Source: JANJUB01 sp040081075
Lineage (GTDB): Bacteria; Armatimonadota; Fimbriimonadia; Fimbriimonadales; Fimbriimonadaceae
DNA: 51,140 bases
Assembly (NCBI GenBank): GCA_040081075.1
Contig: JBEBHJ010000019.1
Coordinates: forward strand, 1-51,140
Reading direction: 5' to 3'
The notes under the pieces: model-generated
What the model was told of the DNA's origin: nothing
Databases searched by the model: none
The model's input: the letters and a program-made list of their open reading frames with translations, nothing else
Part shown: positions 22,595-30,161 of the stretch, in pieces
Layout of the letters: each line of letters opens with the position of its first letter
Numbering within the stretch: position 1 is the stretch's first letter
Made by a program: the position numbers and the translations under genes

Positions 22595-23026
22595 TCTGCG
22601 CAAGAGTCGGCACACCTGCCGATTTGTGGTGAATGAGGTTTGGCAACCATGGGCGCATTGGCCGGATGTTTGTGCCGCGCCTTTGCGAGCCTCCGGTTGC
22701 GAACCGGTTGGGGGGTCTCCTGCCGACCAGATTGTCTCGGCGTCATAAGACCCAATTATCATTGAAAGAGTTTTGATGTTCGTGCAAAACCTTTGGCGGA
22801 GCCCTTGCTGATAATTGCTCTTATGACCGCCGATTGTTTAGCTTAACCTCTCCCGGTGCCCGAATGTCCCGCTCCGGCGGGGCGTGAGGGTACCGCCTCA
22901 TTCGCCGAAGGCGAAGACGCGAAGCGTCTGAGCAAGGTGACCAGGGGCCAGAACGATGATTGTGGAAAGCCCGTCTTTGCATTGCGTTTGCATTTGGCAA
23001 CTTGGGCGTGTTAAGATGTAGCTACC
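22595..23026. other. Gene-free stretch with a cluster of short hairpins
   Basis: No supported gene. Four short perfect stems are visible: CCGGTT-GCG-AACCGG (22693-22707), CCCGC-TCCG-GCGGG (22868-22881), TTCGCC-GAA-GGCGAA (22901-22915) and GACGC-GAA-GCGTC (22916-22928). The last two abut. This could be a dispersed repeat or an RNA element. The right end holds the promoter of the three-gene cassette: TAAGAT (23012-23017) with TTGCAT (22988-22993) 18 bp upstream. Confidence 0.5.
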
Positions 23027-23584
23027 GTGATCGAACCATTGTCCAAAAGTCAAGTCCTACTGGTTGCCTTAATGCAAATAGGTGGATCAATAGCGGCTGT
23101 TGATACTGAAGATGTCGCAATGGCAGTCAACAAACTTGCTCCTCTGAGGTTTGCCTGGCGCAAGTATCCTGAGATGATCGACCTTCAGAAAGTTCGCCAG
23201 GGCCTTTTTAGCCTTCGGGCTGCGAACCTAGTGGCAGGATCTGAGCAAAAGGGGTGGTGCTTGACAAGCGTTGGTCTGGGTGAGGCAGCTTCTGTAGTTG
23301 CGGTTGAGATGAGGCTGGACAAGCGACCTCGAGCTTCGTCCAGGGAAGAGCGCTGGCGTGCGAACGAGCGTAGCCGGTTGCTTACCACCGACGGCTACAA
23401 GAAATTCACCGCAGGTGAAGAGGTCACTAAGACTGACACTGACGATGTGTATAGGGTGGACGATTATGTCAGCCCACTATTGCGAAAGCAAAAGATAGAG
23501 ACTTTGAGAAACCACTTCATCGATGATCCAGATATTGGTCCATTTCTAACCTTTATTGCGGAGCGAGACCGAAAGACAGCATGA
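23027..23584 (+). CDS. Winged-helix-like protein, first gene of a three-gene cassette
   Basis: 185 residues. The first half (LSKSQVLLVALMQIGGSIAAVDTEDVAMAVNKLAPLRFAWRKYPEMIDLQKVRQGLFSLRAANLV...KGWCLTSVGLGEA) reads as a winged helix; I recall similar small proteins beside ATPases in bacterial accessory islands, but have no name for the family. The C-terminal half is charged and helical (RREERWRANERSRLL). It could be a DNA-binding or adaptor subunit. Start GTG 23027 lies 9 nt after TAAGAT (23012-23017), so its mRNA is probably almost leaderless. It overlaps the ATPase gene by 4 bp (ATGA), implying coupled synthesis. Confidence 0.72.
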   Translation: MIEPLSKSQVLLVALMQIGGSIAAVDTEDVAMAVNKLAPLRFAWRKYPEMIDLQKVRQGLFSLRAANLVAGSEQKGWCLTSVGLGEAASVVAVEMRLDKRPRASSREERWRANERSRLLTTDGYKKFTAGEEVTKTDTDDVYRVDDYVSPLLRKQKIETLRNHFIDDPDIGPFLTFIAERDRKTA

Positions 23585-25194
23585 GCAAGCAGGTTCACGT
23601 TCGGAGTCACGTTGCTAGGGACCTGTTGCAAACGGCCGCACTTTTTAAACACGAGAAGCAAGTGGTTTGGGAATATGTATCAAACAGCTTGCAATACGTT
23701 GGGCAAGGAACACGTCCTGAGGTGTCGGTCGTTATGAATCAGAAGGAGAAGTTGATAACGATAACTGACAACGGACGAGGCATGGACGTAGATGATCTAA
23801 ATAGGTTTTTTACGATGCACGGCGTCAACGCGGATCGGCAAAGGGGGCGGCCAGGGCGTGGGTTATTCGGAACGGGCAAGTCCGCGGCCTTTGGGATCGC
23901 GGACACATTGACTGTAATCTCGGTTAAGCGGGGAAACAAGTTAAAGGCAACGCTCACTAGAGCAGAGGTTGAGGCGTGCGGCGATGGAACGCAAATCCCG
24001 GTTAAGCTGTTATCAGTTGGGGTTAAGACCTTCGAGCCCGATGGAACAGTAATAGTCATTGAGAACTGTCACCAAAGAACATTTGATGTTCCGAACGTTG
24101 TTCGAAATATTGAGCGACACATTTCGAGGTCATTCTCAGATGCATTAATTTTCGTGAACGGCACGAAGTGTGAACCAACTCAACCAACAATTGCACGGAC
24201 CTACGTGTTTGAGACGGAATCTGAAGATGTGCCCATTATTGGGCAAGTCCGACTCACAATATGTACGTCGCCGGCGCCACTTGAGCCGGATGCGCGGGGC
24301 ATCGCGATTTCGTCAAACAATGTGTTGCAGGAGGTCACACTTGGCAGCTGTGAGGGGAAGCCAATGTCAGAGTACATGTTTGGGTACATAGACGTTCCTA
24401 AGCTTGACCAAGATGATTCAGTGCCTCCTCCGTTTGATCAGACCAGATCGCTTCTGCTCAATCGGCGTAACGCACTCGTACAGAGCATATTTTGCTTTAT
24501 TGACCCAAAGCTGGAATTAATCCGAAAGAATCTGGCAGATGACGACGCGAAGAGTCGCAAATCTGCCGAAATGAAGCGATTGGCACTAGAAGCAAAAAAC
24601 ATTGCTTCCGTGATAAATGATGATTTTAACGCTTATGAGGAACTGTTACTCCAAGCTCGTTCACGGGATAAGACCAAAGGCGATGGGCCGGAAACTAAGC
24701 TAGCGACATCAGGCGTTGGGATTGGGGTCGAACCGCTTGGGACTGGGGCGCCTGGTAAGTTAACACGCGAGGGAGGAACCGAAGGTGACGGAGCAATAAA
24801 CCAACGCGACTGGCAAAGAGAGAACCCGGACGGTAATAACCTTGGCGAGGAGGTCAACGTGACAACTATGCATCGCAAGAAAAGGCCAACCTTTGGTGTT
24901 GAATTCAAGCACAATGGCGAAACTAGCGAGCGAGCGGTTTATGTCGTCGATCAGTACACTATTTACATAAACCTCGACCACCCGCAACTGGCTGCGTTGC
25001 TCAAGGGGCAGGGGCCGGAAGACCCGGAGTTCGTCCGATTTAGTTATGAAATCGCATTTACTGAATACGCGATTGCACTTGCTAGCATGCTGGAGCAAAA
25101 GGACTTTTTTAGAGAGATTAGCGACCCCATTGTTGAGATAAGGAAAACCATAAATCGAATAGCAAGGATCTTTGCTCAACGTCGAGATGGATAG
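23581..25194 (+). CDS. GHKL-type ATPase (HATPase_c_3/MORC-Hsp90-MutL-like), second cassette gene
   Basis: 537 residues. The N-terminal Bergerat ATP-binding fold is complete: N-box EYVSNS (Glu31, Asn35), G1 ITDNGRGM (Asp63), and G2 GRGLFGTGKSAAFG (about 93-106). A catalytic Glu in the N-box and the GLFGTGK loop point to an ATP-dependent clamp of the MutL/Hsp90/MORC kind rather than a histidine kinase, because no dimerisation/phospho-His domain precedes it. A second domain follows (residues 180-330), then a linker rich in Gly, Glu and Lys (about 360-430) and a C-terminal domain (TFGVEFKHNGETSERAVYVVDQYTIYINLDHP). Codons use more ATA and AGA/AGG than the neighbouring respiratory genes, hinting at transfer. 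Exact role unknown. Confidence 0.82.
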   Translation: MSKQVHVRSHVARDLLQTAALFKHEKQVVWEYVSNSLQYVGQGTRPEVSVVMNQKEKLITITDNGRGMDVDDLNRFFTMHGVNADRQRGRPGRGLFGTGKSAAFGIADTLTVISVKRGNKLKATLTRAEVEACGDGTQIPVKLLSVGVKTFEPDGTVIVIENCHQRTFDVPNVVRNIERHISRSFSDALIFVNGTKCEPTQPTIARTYVFETESEDVPIIGQVRLTICTSPAPLEPDARGIAISSNNVLQEVTLGSCEGKPMSEYMFGYIDVPKLDQDDSVPPPFDQTRSLLLNRRNALVQSIFCFIDPKLELIRKNLADDDAKSRKSAEMKRLALEAKNIASVINDDFNAYEELLLQARSRDKTKGDGPETKLATSGVGIGVEPLGTGAPGKLTREGGTEGDGAINQRDWQRENPDGNNLGEEVNVTTMHRKKRPTFGVEFKHNGETSERAVYVVDQYTIYINLDHPQLAALLKGQGPEDPEFVRFSYEIAFTEYAIALASMLEQKDFFREISDPIVEIRKTINRIARIFAQRRDG

Positions 25195-25200
25195 TCGTCA

Positions 25201-27708
25201 ATGAAGTTGCCAGAGCCACTAAATCAACTTAGGAATTCTAAGCTTACTACTAGCGTCACGGTCAAACTGGGCTTGCCAGATGGCGCTACTTGGGGGCAGT
25301 TAGAGGAGATTAGCGATCGGGCGGTACAGAGTGAGGCTCTGATTCTTTGCGTTCAAAATGCATTAACAAACTGTGATTATGAACTGCTAGGATTGGAGAT
25401 TCGTAATGTGCTTGACGGAAGCAAGCAGTATGACAACTTGGACATTCCGGCTAGTATGCGCAATGCGTGGAAACACGTTTTGCGAGAGGTGCAGGCATCC
25501 AAGCGTTCAACTGAAGAAAAACGACTTCGGATCAGGGACCTGCACGTGTCCCAAGGCATGGGTGCCAAGACCATCGTCACAATACTAGCTGCGATTGAGC
25601 GAAATCGAACTAACTCAGTCAATGATGGTGTAGATTTTGGGTCGGAACGTGAGTATTCTCAACCCGATGTATTAACCATGAAGTCTACAAGCCTAGCGCA
25701 CACTCCTGATGGTAGCAGGGGCTTACCATTTCCTTTGGACATGTTAAAGGAGGTCAAATTGCCAAACCGGCTTGCGGTTCGAATAGGGCTGGCAAGTGGG
25801 GCAACATGGGGCGATATTACGGTTCAGCCAGTTTTTCCCCAAAGAGCGATGGAAAACCCGCTCGTAACATGCTTAGGGTACGCGTTATCCCGGGACGCAA
25901 GAATTCGAGGGCTGGTCGTGCCGCCACTGCCTGATTTCGAAGAATTAGACAGCATTGGATTGACCCCGCGCGTCAGGAACAGTCTTCGGAGGCGTCATTT
26001 TCTCAATCCGCAGGAAGTCAAAGGTCAGATAACAATTGGAGATTTGGCGGAAGTGAGAGGAATGGGCGTTGGCGGCATTGTGGAACTACTACAGAAGCTG
26101 GCTTCATTCCGGGCTGAGGACATTCAACGGTATCGCGATGCTAGCCAAAAGCAGTTAGGACCGGATCTTAAGGCAGGAGAGGGTTCCGAAAAGACAGCAT
26201 CCTTGCCTTGGGTCCCTGATGGATTGTCGGACCGCGACCCAAGGTATGGCAAGCTCATGGTGTCGCGAAGCGGTAGGCCAACGTCGATAAGCGCGCTCCA
26301 ACAAGCGGCCTCTGCGGGTACAGGATTAAGGGCAGAATGGGCACGAACGCAACTGCAGACGATCCACGAGGTAATCAGCACAACCAGAGTGCCGGGGGCA
26401 TATGCGGAGTTCAAAGAGGTTTTTGAGGCGACCGTCGGAGCGCGCAATGCAGAGGTGTGGCACCGCTACTATGGCTCAAAAGGCGGAGTAGATAGGGTAA
26501 CGATGTCGGAAGTTGCAGGGGACCTCAAGGTTTCGACTGAAAGAGTCCGCCAGATAACGGTGAACGCAAGGAAGGCCCTAATTCGGGCCGGCGAGACAGC
26601 ATATATGCCTTGCATAGATGCCTTCATTTCGGCTCTAAACCGTGCAAGTGATAAGATAGAAACCAACGCGGTAGTGGAGGAACGATGGGACGGACCAGTT
26701 AGTGAACTGGTTGAGTGTTGTGAAATGCTGGCAATAAAGGGGCTGTCTTCCGACGCCGCAAATTTCATTCGGACCGCAGACTCGGTGAGCAAGCCCTTTA
26801 AAGTGGAAAGGGCCGAAATCGTGAAATTGATGAGTAAACAGGGGTTCTTTCGAGTTTCGCAGGTTCTTTCCATAAAAGGAGCTAGTGTTGGGCGTGTTGC
26901 CCTTGAGGAATACATCACCCAGCAGTTGGGCGGTAGGGTGATTGGCGATGAGGCGTTTGCAAACATAGTAGTTCGGAATCGGCTGTTAAACAATATTGCC
27001 AAAGTGCTTTTTGTATCGCCCCAGATGTCTTTATTGGAGTTACGGGGGGCGCTCACTCGGAGTTACAGGCTGCGTGACGTGCCCTCAGTAGAACTACTTC
27101 AGGCCGCTCTAACTATTGATGCTGGTTTTGAATGCAAGGGAGGAATGGCCATGTCAACTGGAGGCGTAGATCCGCTTTCTGAAAGCGAAAGGGCACTTGT
27201 TGCGACTGCGCGGTCAATAGGCCCTCTATTTACTGCGCGTGAGATAACTTCAGGCTGCATGGCAAATGGGATGAGCCAGGTGAGAATTACAACTCTTTTG
27301 TCGGGGTCTCCTCTTATAATGAAAGTTAGTGGGAGATTTTACGCACTGATTGGAACGAAGCTCGCTCCATCTGACCTTCGCAAAGCCCGAGAGCGAACAC
27401 CGCGCAATCGTGGCAAAAGAACTTCTGCAACGTGGGGTTGGGCGAAGAACCGACAAATTTACATCAGGGTGGATGCAAGCGAAAGCGTTTTGCGAGGCGG
27501 CTCATTTGCAGTGCCGAAGGGCCTGTCCGAATTTGTGGAAGGGGAGTTCGAGAGCGAGTTGTTCACCCTAAGTGTCCAGGGCGCGTTTGCGTGGGGCTTC
27601 GGGAAGCTTTCACGACGCGGGCACATCGCGCTGAACGACGAGATGGTCTTTACACTGAACCTTGAACACCGGACGTGTAGGTTCGAAACCTGCCAGCCCG
27701 AAGTGTAA
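25201..27708 (+). CDS. Large protein with two RNAP alpha-CTD-like repeats and a sigma region 4-like HTH, third cassette gene
   Basis: 835 residues. Two related N-terminal units (about 14-132 and 186-302) each begin with a GLxxGATWG motif and end with a helix-hairpin-helix resembling the RNA polymerase alpha C-terminal domain: RIRDLHVSQGMGAKTIVTIL and TIGDLAEVRGMGVGGIVELL. Residues about 430-465 (VTMSEVAGDLKVSTERVRQITVNARKAL) match the sigma-70 region 4 HTH. The rest holds probable winged-helix units (LSESERALVATARSIGPLFTAREITSGC...GRFYALIG) and a C-terminal beta-rich domain. It follows the ATPase gene by 6 bp. It may target promoters or mimic holoenzyme contacts; this is inference and I know no named family with this order. 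Confidence 0.75.
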   Translation: MKLPEPLNQLRNSKLTTSVTVKLGLPDGATWGQLEEISDRAVQSEALILCVQNALTNCDYELLGLEIRNVLDGSKQYDNLDIPASMRNAWKHVLREVQASKRSTEEKRLRIRDLHVSQGMGAKTIVTILAAIERNRTNSVNDGVDFGSEREYSQPDVLTMKSTSLAHTPDGSRGLPFPLDMLKEVKLPNRLAVRIGLASGATWGDITVQPVFPQRAMENPLVTCLGYALSRDARIRGLVVPPLPDFEELDSIGLTPRVRNSLRRRHFLNPQEVKGQITIGDLAEVRGMGVGGIVELLQKLASFRAEDIQRYRDASQKQLGPDLKAGEGSEKTASLPWVPDGLSDRDPRYGKLMVSRSGRPTSISALQQAASAGTGLRAEWARTQLQTIHEVISTTRVPGAYAEFKEVFEATVGARNAEVWHRYYGSKGGVDRVTMSEVAGDLKVSTERVRQITVNARKALIRAGETAYMPCIDAFISALNRASDKIETNAVVEERWDGPVSELVECCEMLAIKGLSSDAANFIRTADSVSKPFKVERAEIVKLMSKQGFFRVSQVLSIKGASVGRVALEEYITQQLGGRVIGDEAFANIVVRNRLLNNIAKVLFVSPQMSLLELRGALTRSYRLRDVPSVELLQAALTIDAGFECKGGMAMSTGGVDPLSESERALVATARSIGPLFTAREITSGCMANGMSQVRITTLLSGSPLIMKVSGRFYALIGTKLAPSDLRKARERTPRNRGKRTSATWGWAKNRQIYIRVDASESVLRGGSFAVPKGLSEFVEGEFESELFTLSVQGAFAWGFGKLSRRGHIALNDEMVFTLNLEHRTCRFETCQPEV

Positions 27709-27795
27709 CCGACCGAATTCGAGCATCGGAACAACACTGTTAAGGGACACATACATTTAAGCCAGTGGGGCGGCGGTATGCGAGTATTCAAAGCC

Positions 27796-28308
27796 TTACC
27801 TCAGTGGACGATAGGTAACTCGCTCTCGTCTCGACTTGCGGTAGTTGTATCGGCGTATGTCCCGGTTCTCCCACATGACTTCACGAGCTAAGCAGTAGCG
27901 TAAAGGAGTGATCCAGCGAGTGCCATTGGGGCGATGGTAGCTATTGGCTTGGCTGGCATATGAGAGGTTTAGGCATTCACGGCAGTAGAACCCCGCTTTG
28001 TATTCGCATAGGTAGAGGTTCATTCTAGGCTTGTTACAGCGAGGGCACCTCCAATACCACCGATGGCCCCCAAAACGGCAGAGACGGGCTTCTAGGCCTA
28101 TTTGTTGGCTGGATATCGTGTTCTCGGAATGACCACGGGTATAGCGTATAGATAACGTACGGGTTTTAAGGTCTAAGTGGCTGTTCGCACGTAGGTTAGC
28201 TTCTTCAAAATGGTCGTTTCCGATATGGAGGGGTTCGCACGTTGTTAGGTTGTGAACGGCGCTATCAGCATTGATGCAATAGCGGTCTTCGAGGAAGCTG
28301 CGGCACAT
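27796..28308 (-). CDS. Zinc-ribbon protein of a mobile-element-associated type
   Basis: 170 residues. A central double zinc ribbon is visible: WRCPRCNKPRMNLYLCEYKAGFYCRECLNLSYASQ, a pattern I associate with small proteins of mobile islands and phage-like regions (CP.C..R...LY...CR.C..L.YASQ). The N-terminus (CRSFLEDRYCINADSAVH) and basic C-terminus (RRYNYRKSRRERVTYRPLR) suggest nucleic-acid binding. It faces away from the VRR-NUC gene with a 77-bp gap and converges with the cassette. Function unknown. Confidence 0.68.
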   Translation of the reverse strand: MCRSFLEDRYCINADSAVHNLTTCEPLHIGNDHFEEANLRANSHLDLKTRTLSIRYTRGHSENTISSQQIGLEARLCRFGGHRWYWRCPRCNKPRMNLYLCEYKAGFYCRECLNLSYASQANSYHRPNGTRWITPLRYCLAREVMWENRDIRRYNYRKSRRERVTYRPLR

Positions 28309-28385
28309 GATTGTGAGACGGTCGTTTACCGATGATCGAGCAAGGGATTTCTGAAGTTATGGGGATTTGAGTGCTATTGTGAGGG

Positions 28386-28874
28386 GTGATCTTGTTTGAT
28401 GATCCGGGAGTGAAGTGGTGGAACAAGCGGCTAGTTTTGTCTGAGGGGATTGTTACGACGGCGGAGCTTGCTGTGCTTGGATTGAGTTTAAGTTCTAGAG
28501 AGGAAGGGCTGTGGCTCAATGCTTCGGGACTTGGGTGGTTATCGCGGGGCAAAGAGTTGTCTGGTGTTACGGGGTTGCGTGCTACGGCTTCCGGCTATGA
28601 AACTGAACGGGCGTTGCTACCTTTGTTCGTGGCGGATACTATACGGGCGATCTATGTTCGGGCGGGAGTTGGTAAGGGATGTCCAGATTTGGTGGTATGG
28701 TCGTCGCTGGATGGTTCGGTTCGGTTCATCGAGGTGAAGTGTCCTCGGTGGGATAGGGTGCTTGATCATCAGGAGAGATTTATGGAAGCGGCGCGGTCGT
28801 TTGGTGTGGGGGTTGAGGTCGTCAATTGGTCGTTTTCATGTACTCACCCGTGTACTCACCGGAGTGCATTTTGA
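28386..28874 (+). CDS. VRR-NUC domain nuclease-like protein
   Basis: 162 residues. The C-terminal half carries a PD-(D/E)xK nuclease core of the VRR-NUC type: GCPDLVVWSSLDGSVRFIEVKCP followed by HQERFMEAARSFGVGVEVVNW. Asp in PDLVVW, Glu and Lys in EVK, and Gln in the last helix are in place. Stand-alone VRR-NUC proteins are typical of phages and islands, where some act as resolvase- or flap-type nucleases. The N-terminal 60 residues are unassigned. Start GTG 28386; TATTGT (28375-28380) precedes it closely. It supports a mobile origin for the 21-30 kb region. Confidence 0.7.
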   Translation: MILFDDPGVKWWNKRLVLSEGIVTTAELAVLGLSLSSREEGLWLNASGLGWLSRGKELSGVTGLRATASGYETERALLPLFVADTIRAIYVRAGVGKGCPDLVVWSSLDGSVRFIEVKCPRWDRVLDHQERFMEAARSFGVGVEVVNWSFSCTHPCTHRSAF

Positions 28875-28944
28875 TGGAAGGGGCGGACGATTTGAAACGG
28901 CGCGGAGTAGATTTTGAACCTACGCGGAGCAGTTTTAGGGGGCG

Positions 28945-29009
28945 GTGGAGGGCACCAAGCCGAACTGTTAATCAGCGGGTCATAGGTTCGAGTCCTATTG
29001 CGGCAGCCA
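28945..29009 (+). pseudogene. Decayed 3' portion of a tRNA-Asn gene
   Basis: The T arm (ATAGG-TTCGAGT-CCTAT, 28982-28998), acceptor 3' strand TGCGGCA (28999-29005), and encoded GCCA end (29006-29009) are intact, followed by six Ts. The anticodon loop reads CTGTTAA with anticodon GTT (28967-28969). The anticodon stem has a mismatch and an extra base, and no 5' acceptor strand (TGCCGCA) exists upstream. It is therefore a truncated tRNA-Asn, as often left at the edge of an integrated element. Confidence 0.65.
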
Positions 29010-29077
29010 GTTTTTTAGGTTCAAAACGGCTCCTTCGTGGAGCTTCTTTGTTGCCTGGATGCCATGCCGGTCCGTGC

Positions 29078-30091
29078 TTACTTTCGCGAGCTGACAACAT
29101 TTTGGGGTCTCCCTGCAAGAAAAGCTTGTACGTTGCCCACGGTGCGAACACGGATTTGTTCAAGTGAATCGGCGGTGTAGTAGGCGATATGAGGAGTGAT
29201 GATCACCTTTGGATGGCGCATCAGCGTGAGATCTTCAGCGATGGTTTGAGTTTGTTCTGCCGTTGGGTTATTTGCGAGAGTAGTGTTCAACGTGCTAGAA
29301 GAGAGCAAAGTTTCTCCTTCTAACACATCGAGAGCCGCGCCGTCAACAATTCCCTCATTGAGTGCCCTAACGAGGGCTTGTGTGTCAATAACAGCTCCAC
29401 GGGATGTGTTCACAATCAGCACGCCACGCTTCATTTGTTCAAACTCGGCCTTGCCCAGAAGGTGTTTTGTTTCGGGAGTCAGGGGGCAACAAAGGGCGAA
29501 GATATCGCTCTGAGCCAGCAACTCGGGCATGGTTACGTACGCTGCCTGAGTGCTCTGGTTTGGATTTGGGTCAACGGCTATGACCTTCATTTCAAAGGCT
29601 GCCGCCATCTGCGCCACACGTGATCCGATGATCCCGGTGCCGATAATGCCAAGCGTCCGACCCTGCAAGTTGCGACCAAGGAGCCCTTCGGGCGAGAAAT
29701 CCCGTTGCAGAGTTTGCACGTACGCCAGATGGACTTTTCGTGAGAGCGCGATCATCAAGGCGATGTTGTATTCCGCGACCGCCGGTCCGTATTCGGGAAC
29801 GTTTGAAACGACGATGCCCTTCTCGCGACAATGGTCGATATCAATGTGGTCGAATCCAGCTGAACCGGTCGCGACCATCTTTAGGTTTGGTAGTGCATCT
29901 ATCACGGCCTTATCAACACTTGACCGCACGGTTACGCAAAGAATCTCGATCTCACTCGGGCTCGAGATCCGGTCGACATTAAGTGTTCCCTGGTCTATCG
30001 AAAGGGTGTGGGCATCGAATGCGTCTTCAAAATGAGCTCGAATCAAAGGTTCGGCTTCGGTTAGGTGGATCATGTAACTAGTTTGTCCCAT
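29078..30091 (-). CDS. D-2-hydroxyacid dehydrogenase (NAD-dependent)
   Basis: 337 residues of the D-isomer-specific 2-hydroxyacid dehydrogenase family, which interconvert D-2-hydroxyacids and 2-oxoacids. The NAD-binding Rossmann motif is GIIGTGIIGSRVAQM; the catalytic triad is Arg in NTSRGAVIDT, Glu in ALDVLEGE and His in ITPHIAYYT. The N-terminal substrate domain includes TGSAGFDHIDIDHC. D-lactate, glycerate or phosphonate-type substrates cannot be separated by eye. ATG 30073 (MIHLTEAEP) is an alternative start, since similarity to the remnant at 21121-21328 is strongest from there. No Shine-Dalgarno sequence is seen. Confidence 0.9.
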   Translation of the reverse strand: MGQTSYMIHLTEAEPLIRAHFEDAFDAHTLSIDQGTLNVDRISSPSEIEILCVTVRSSVDKAVIDALPNLKMVATGSAGFDHIDIDHCREKGIVVSNVPEYGPAVAEYNIALMIALSRKVHLAYVQTLQRDFSPEGLLGRNLQGRTLGIIGTGIIGSRVAQMAAAFEMKVIAVDPNPNQSTQAAYVTMPELLAQSDIFALCCPLTPETKHLLGKAEFEQMKRGVLIVNTSRGAVIDTQALVRALNEGIVDGAALDVLEGETLLSSSTLNTTLANNPTAEQTQTIAEDLTLMRHPKVIITPHIAYYTADSLEQIRVRTVGNVQAFLAGRPQNVVSSRK

Positions 30092-30161
30092 CGTGCGTAC
30101 TCACGTCTGCTTGGCTTACACCACGACGGGAGGCGTAGCTTCGGTAGGTGCCGTTGATGAA

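Noticed and set aside
22543..22762. Two short overlapping reading frames upstream of the porin as its missing signal peptide
   Set aside because: Neither has a hydrophobic core or signal cleavage pattern and neither is in frame with the barrel.
28934..29009. Complete functional tRNA-Asn
   Set aside because: No 5' acceptor strand complementary to TGCGGCA and a mismatched anticodon stem with an inserted base.
28826..29167. 113-codon reading frame over the tRNA fragment
   Set aside because: Its translation is that of tRNA-like sequence (RVIGSSPIAAAS) and it overlaps the VRR-NUC gene and the dehydrogenase end.
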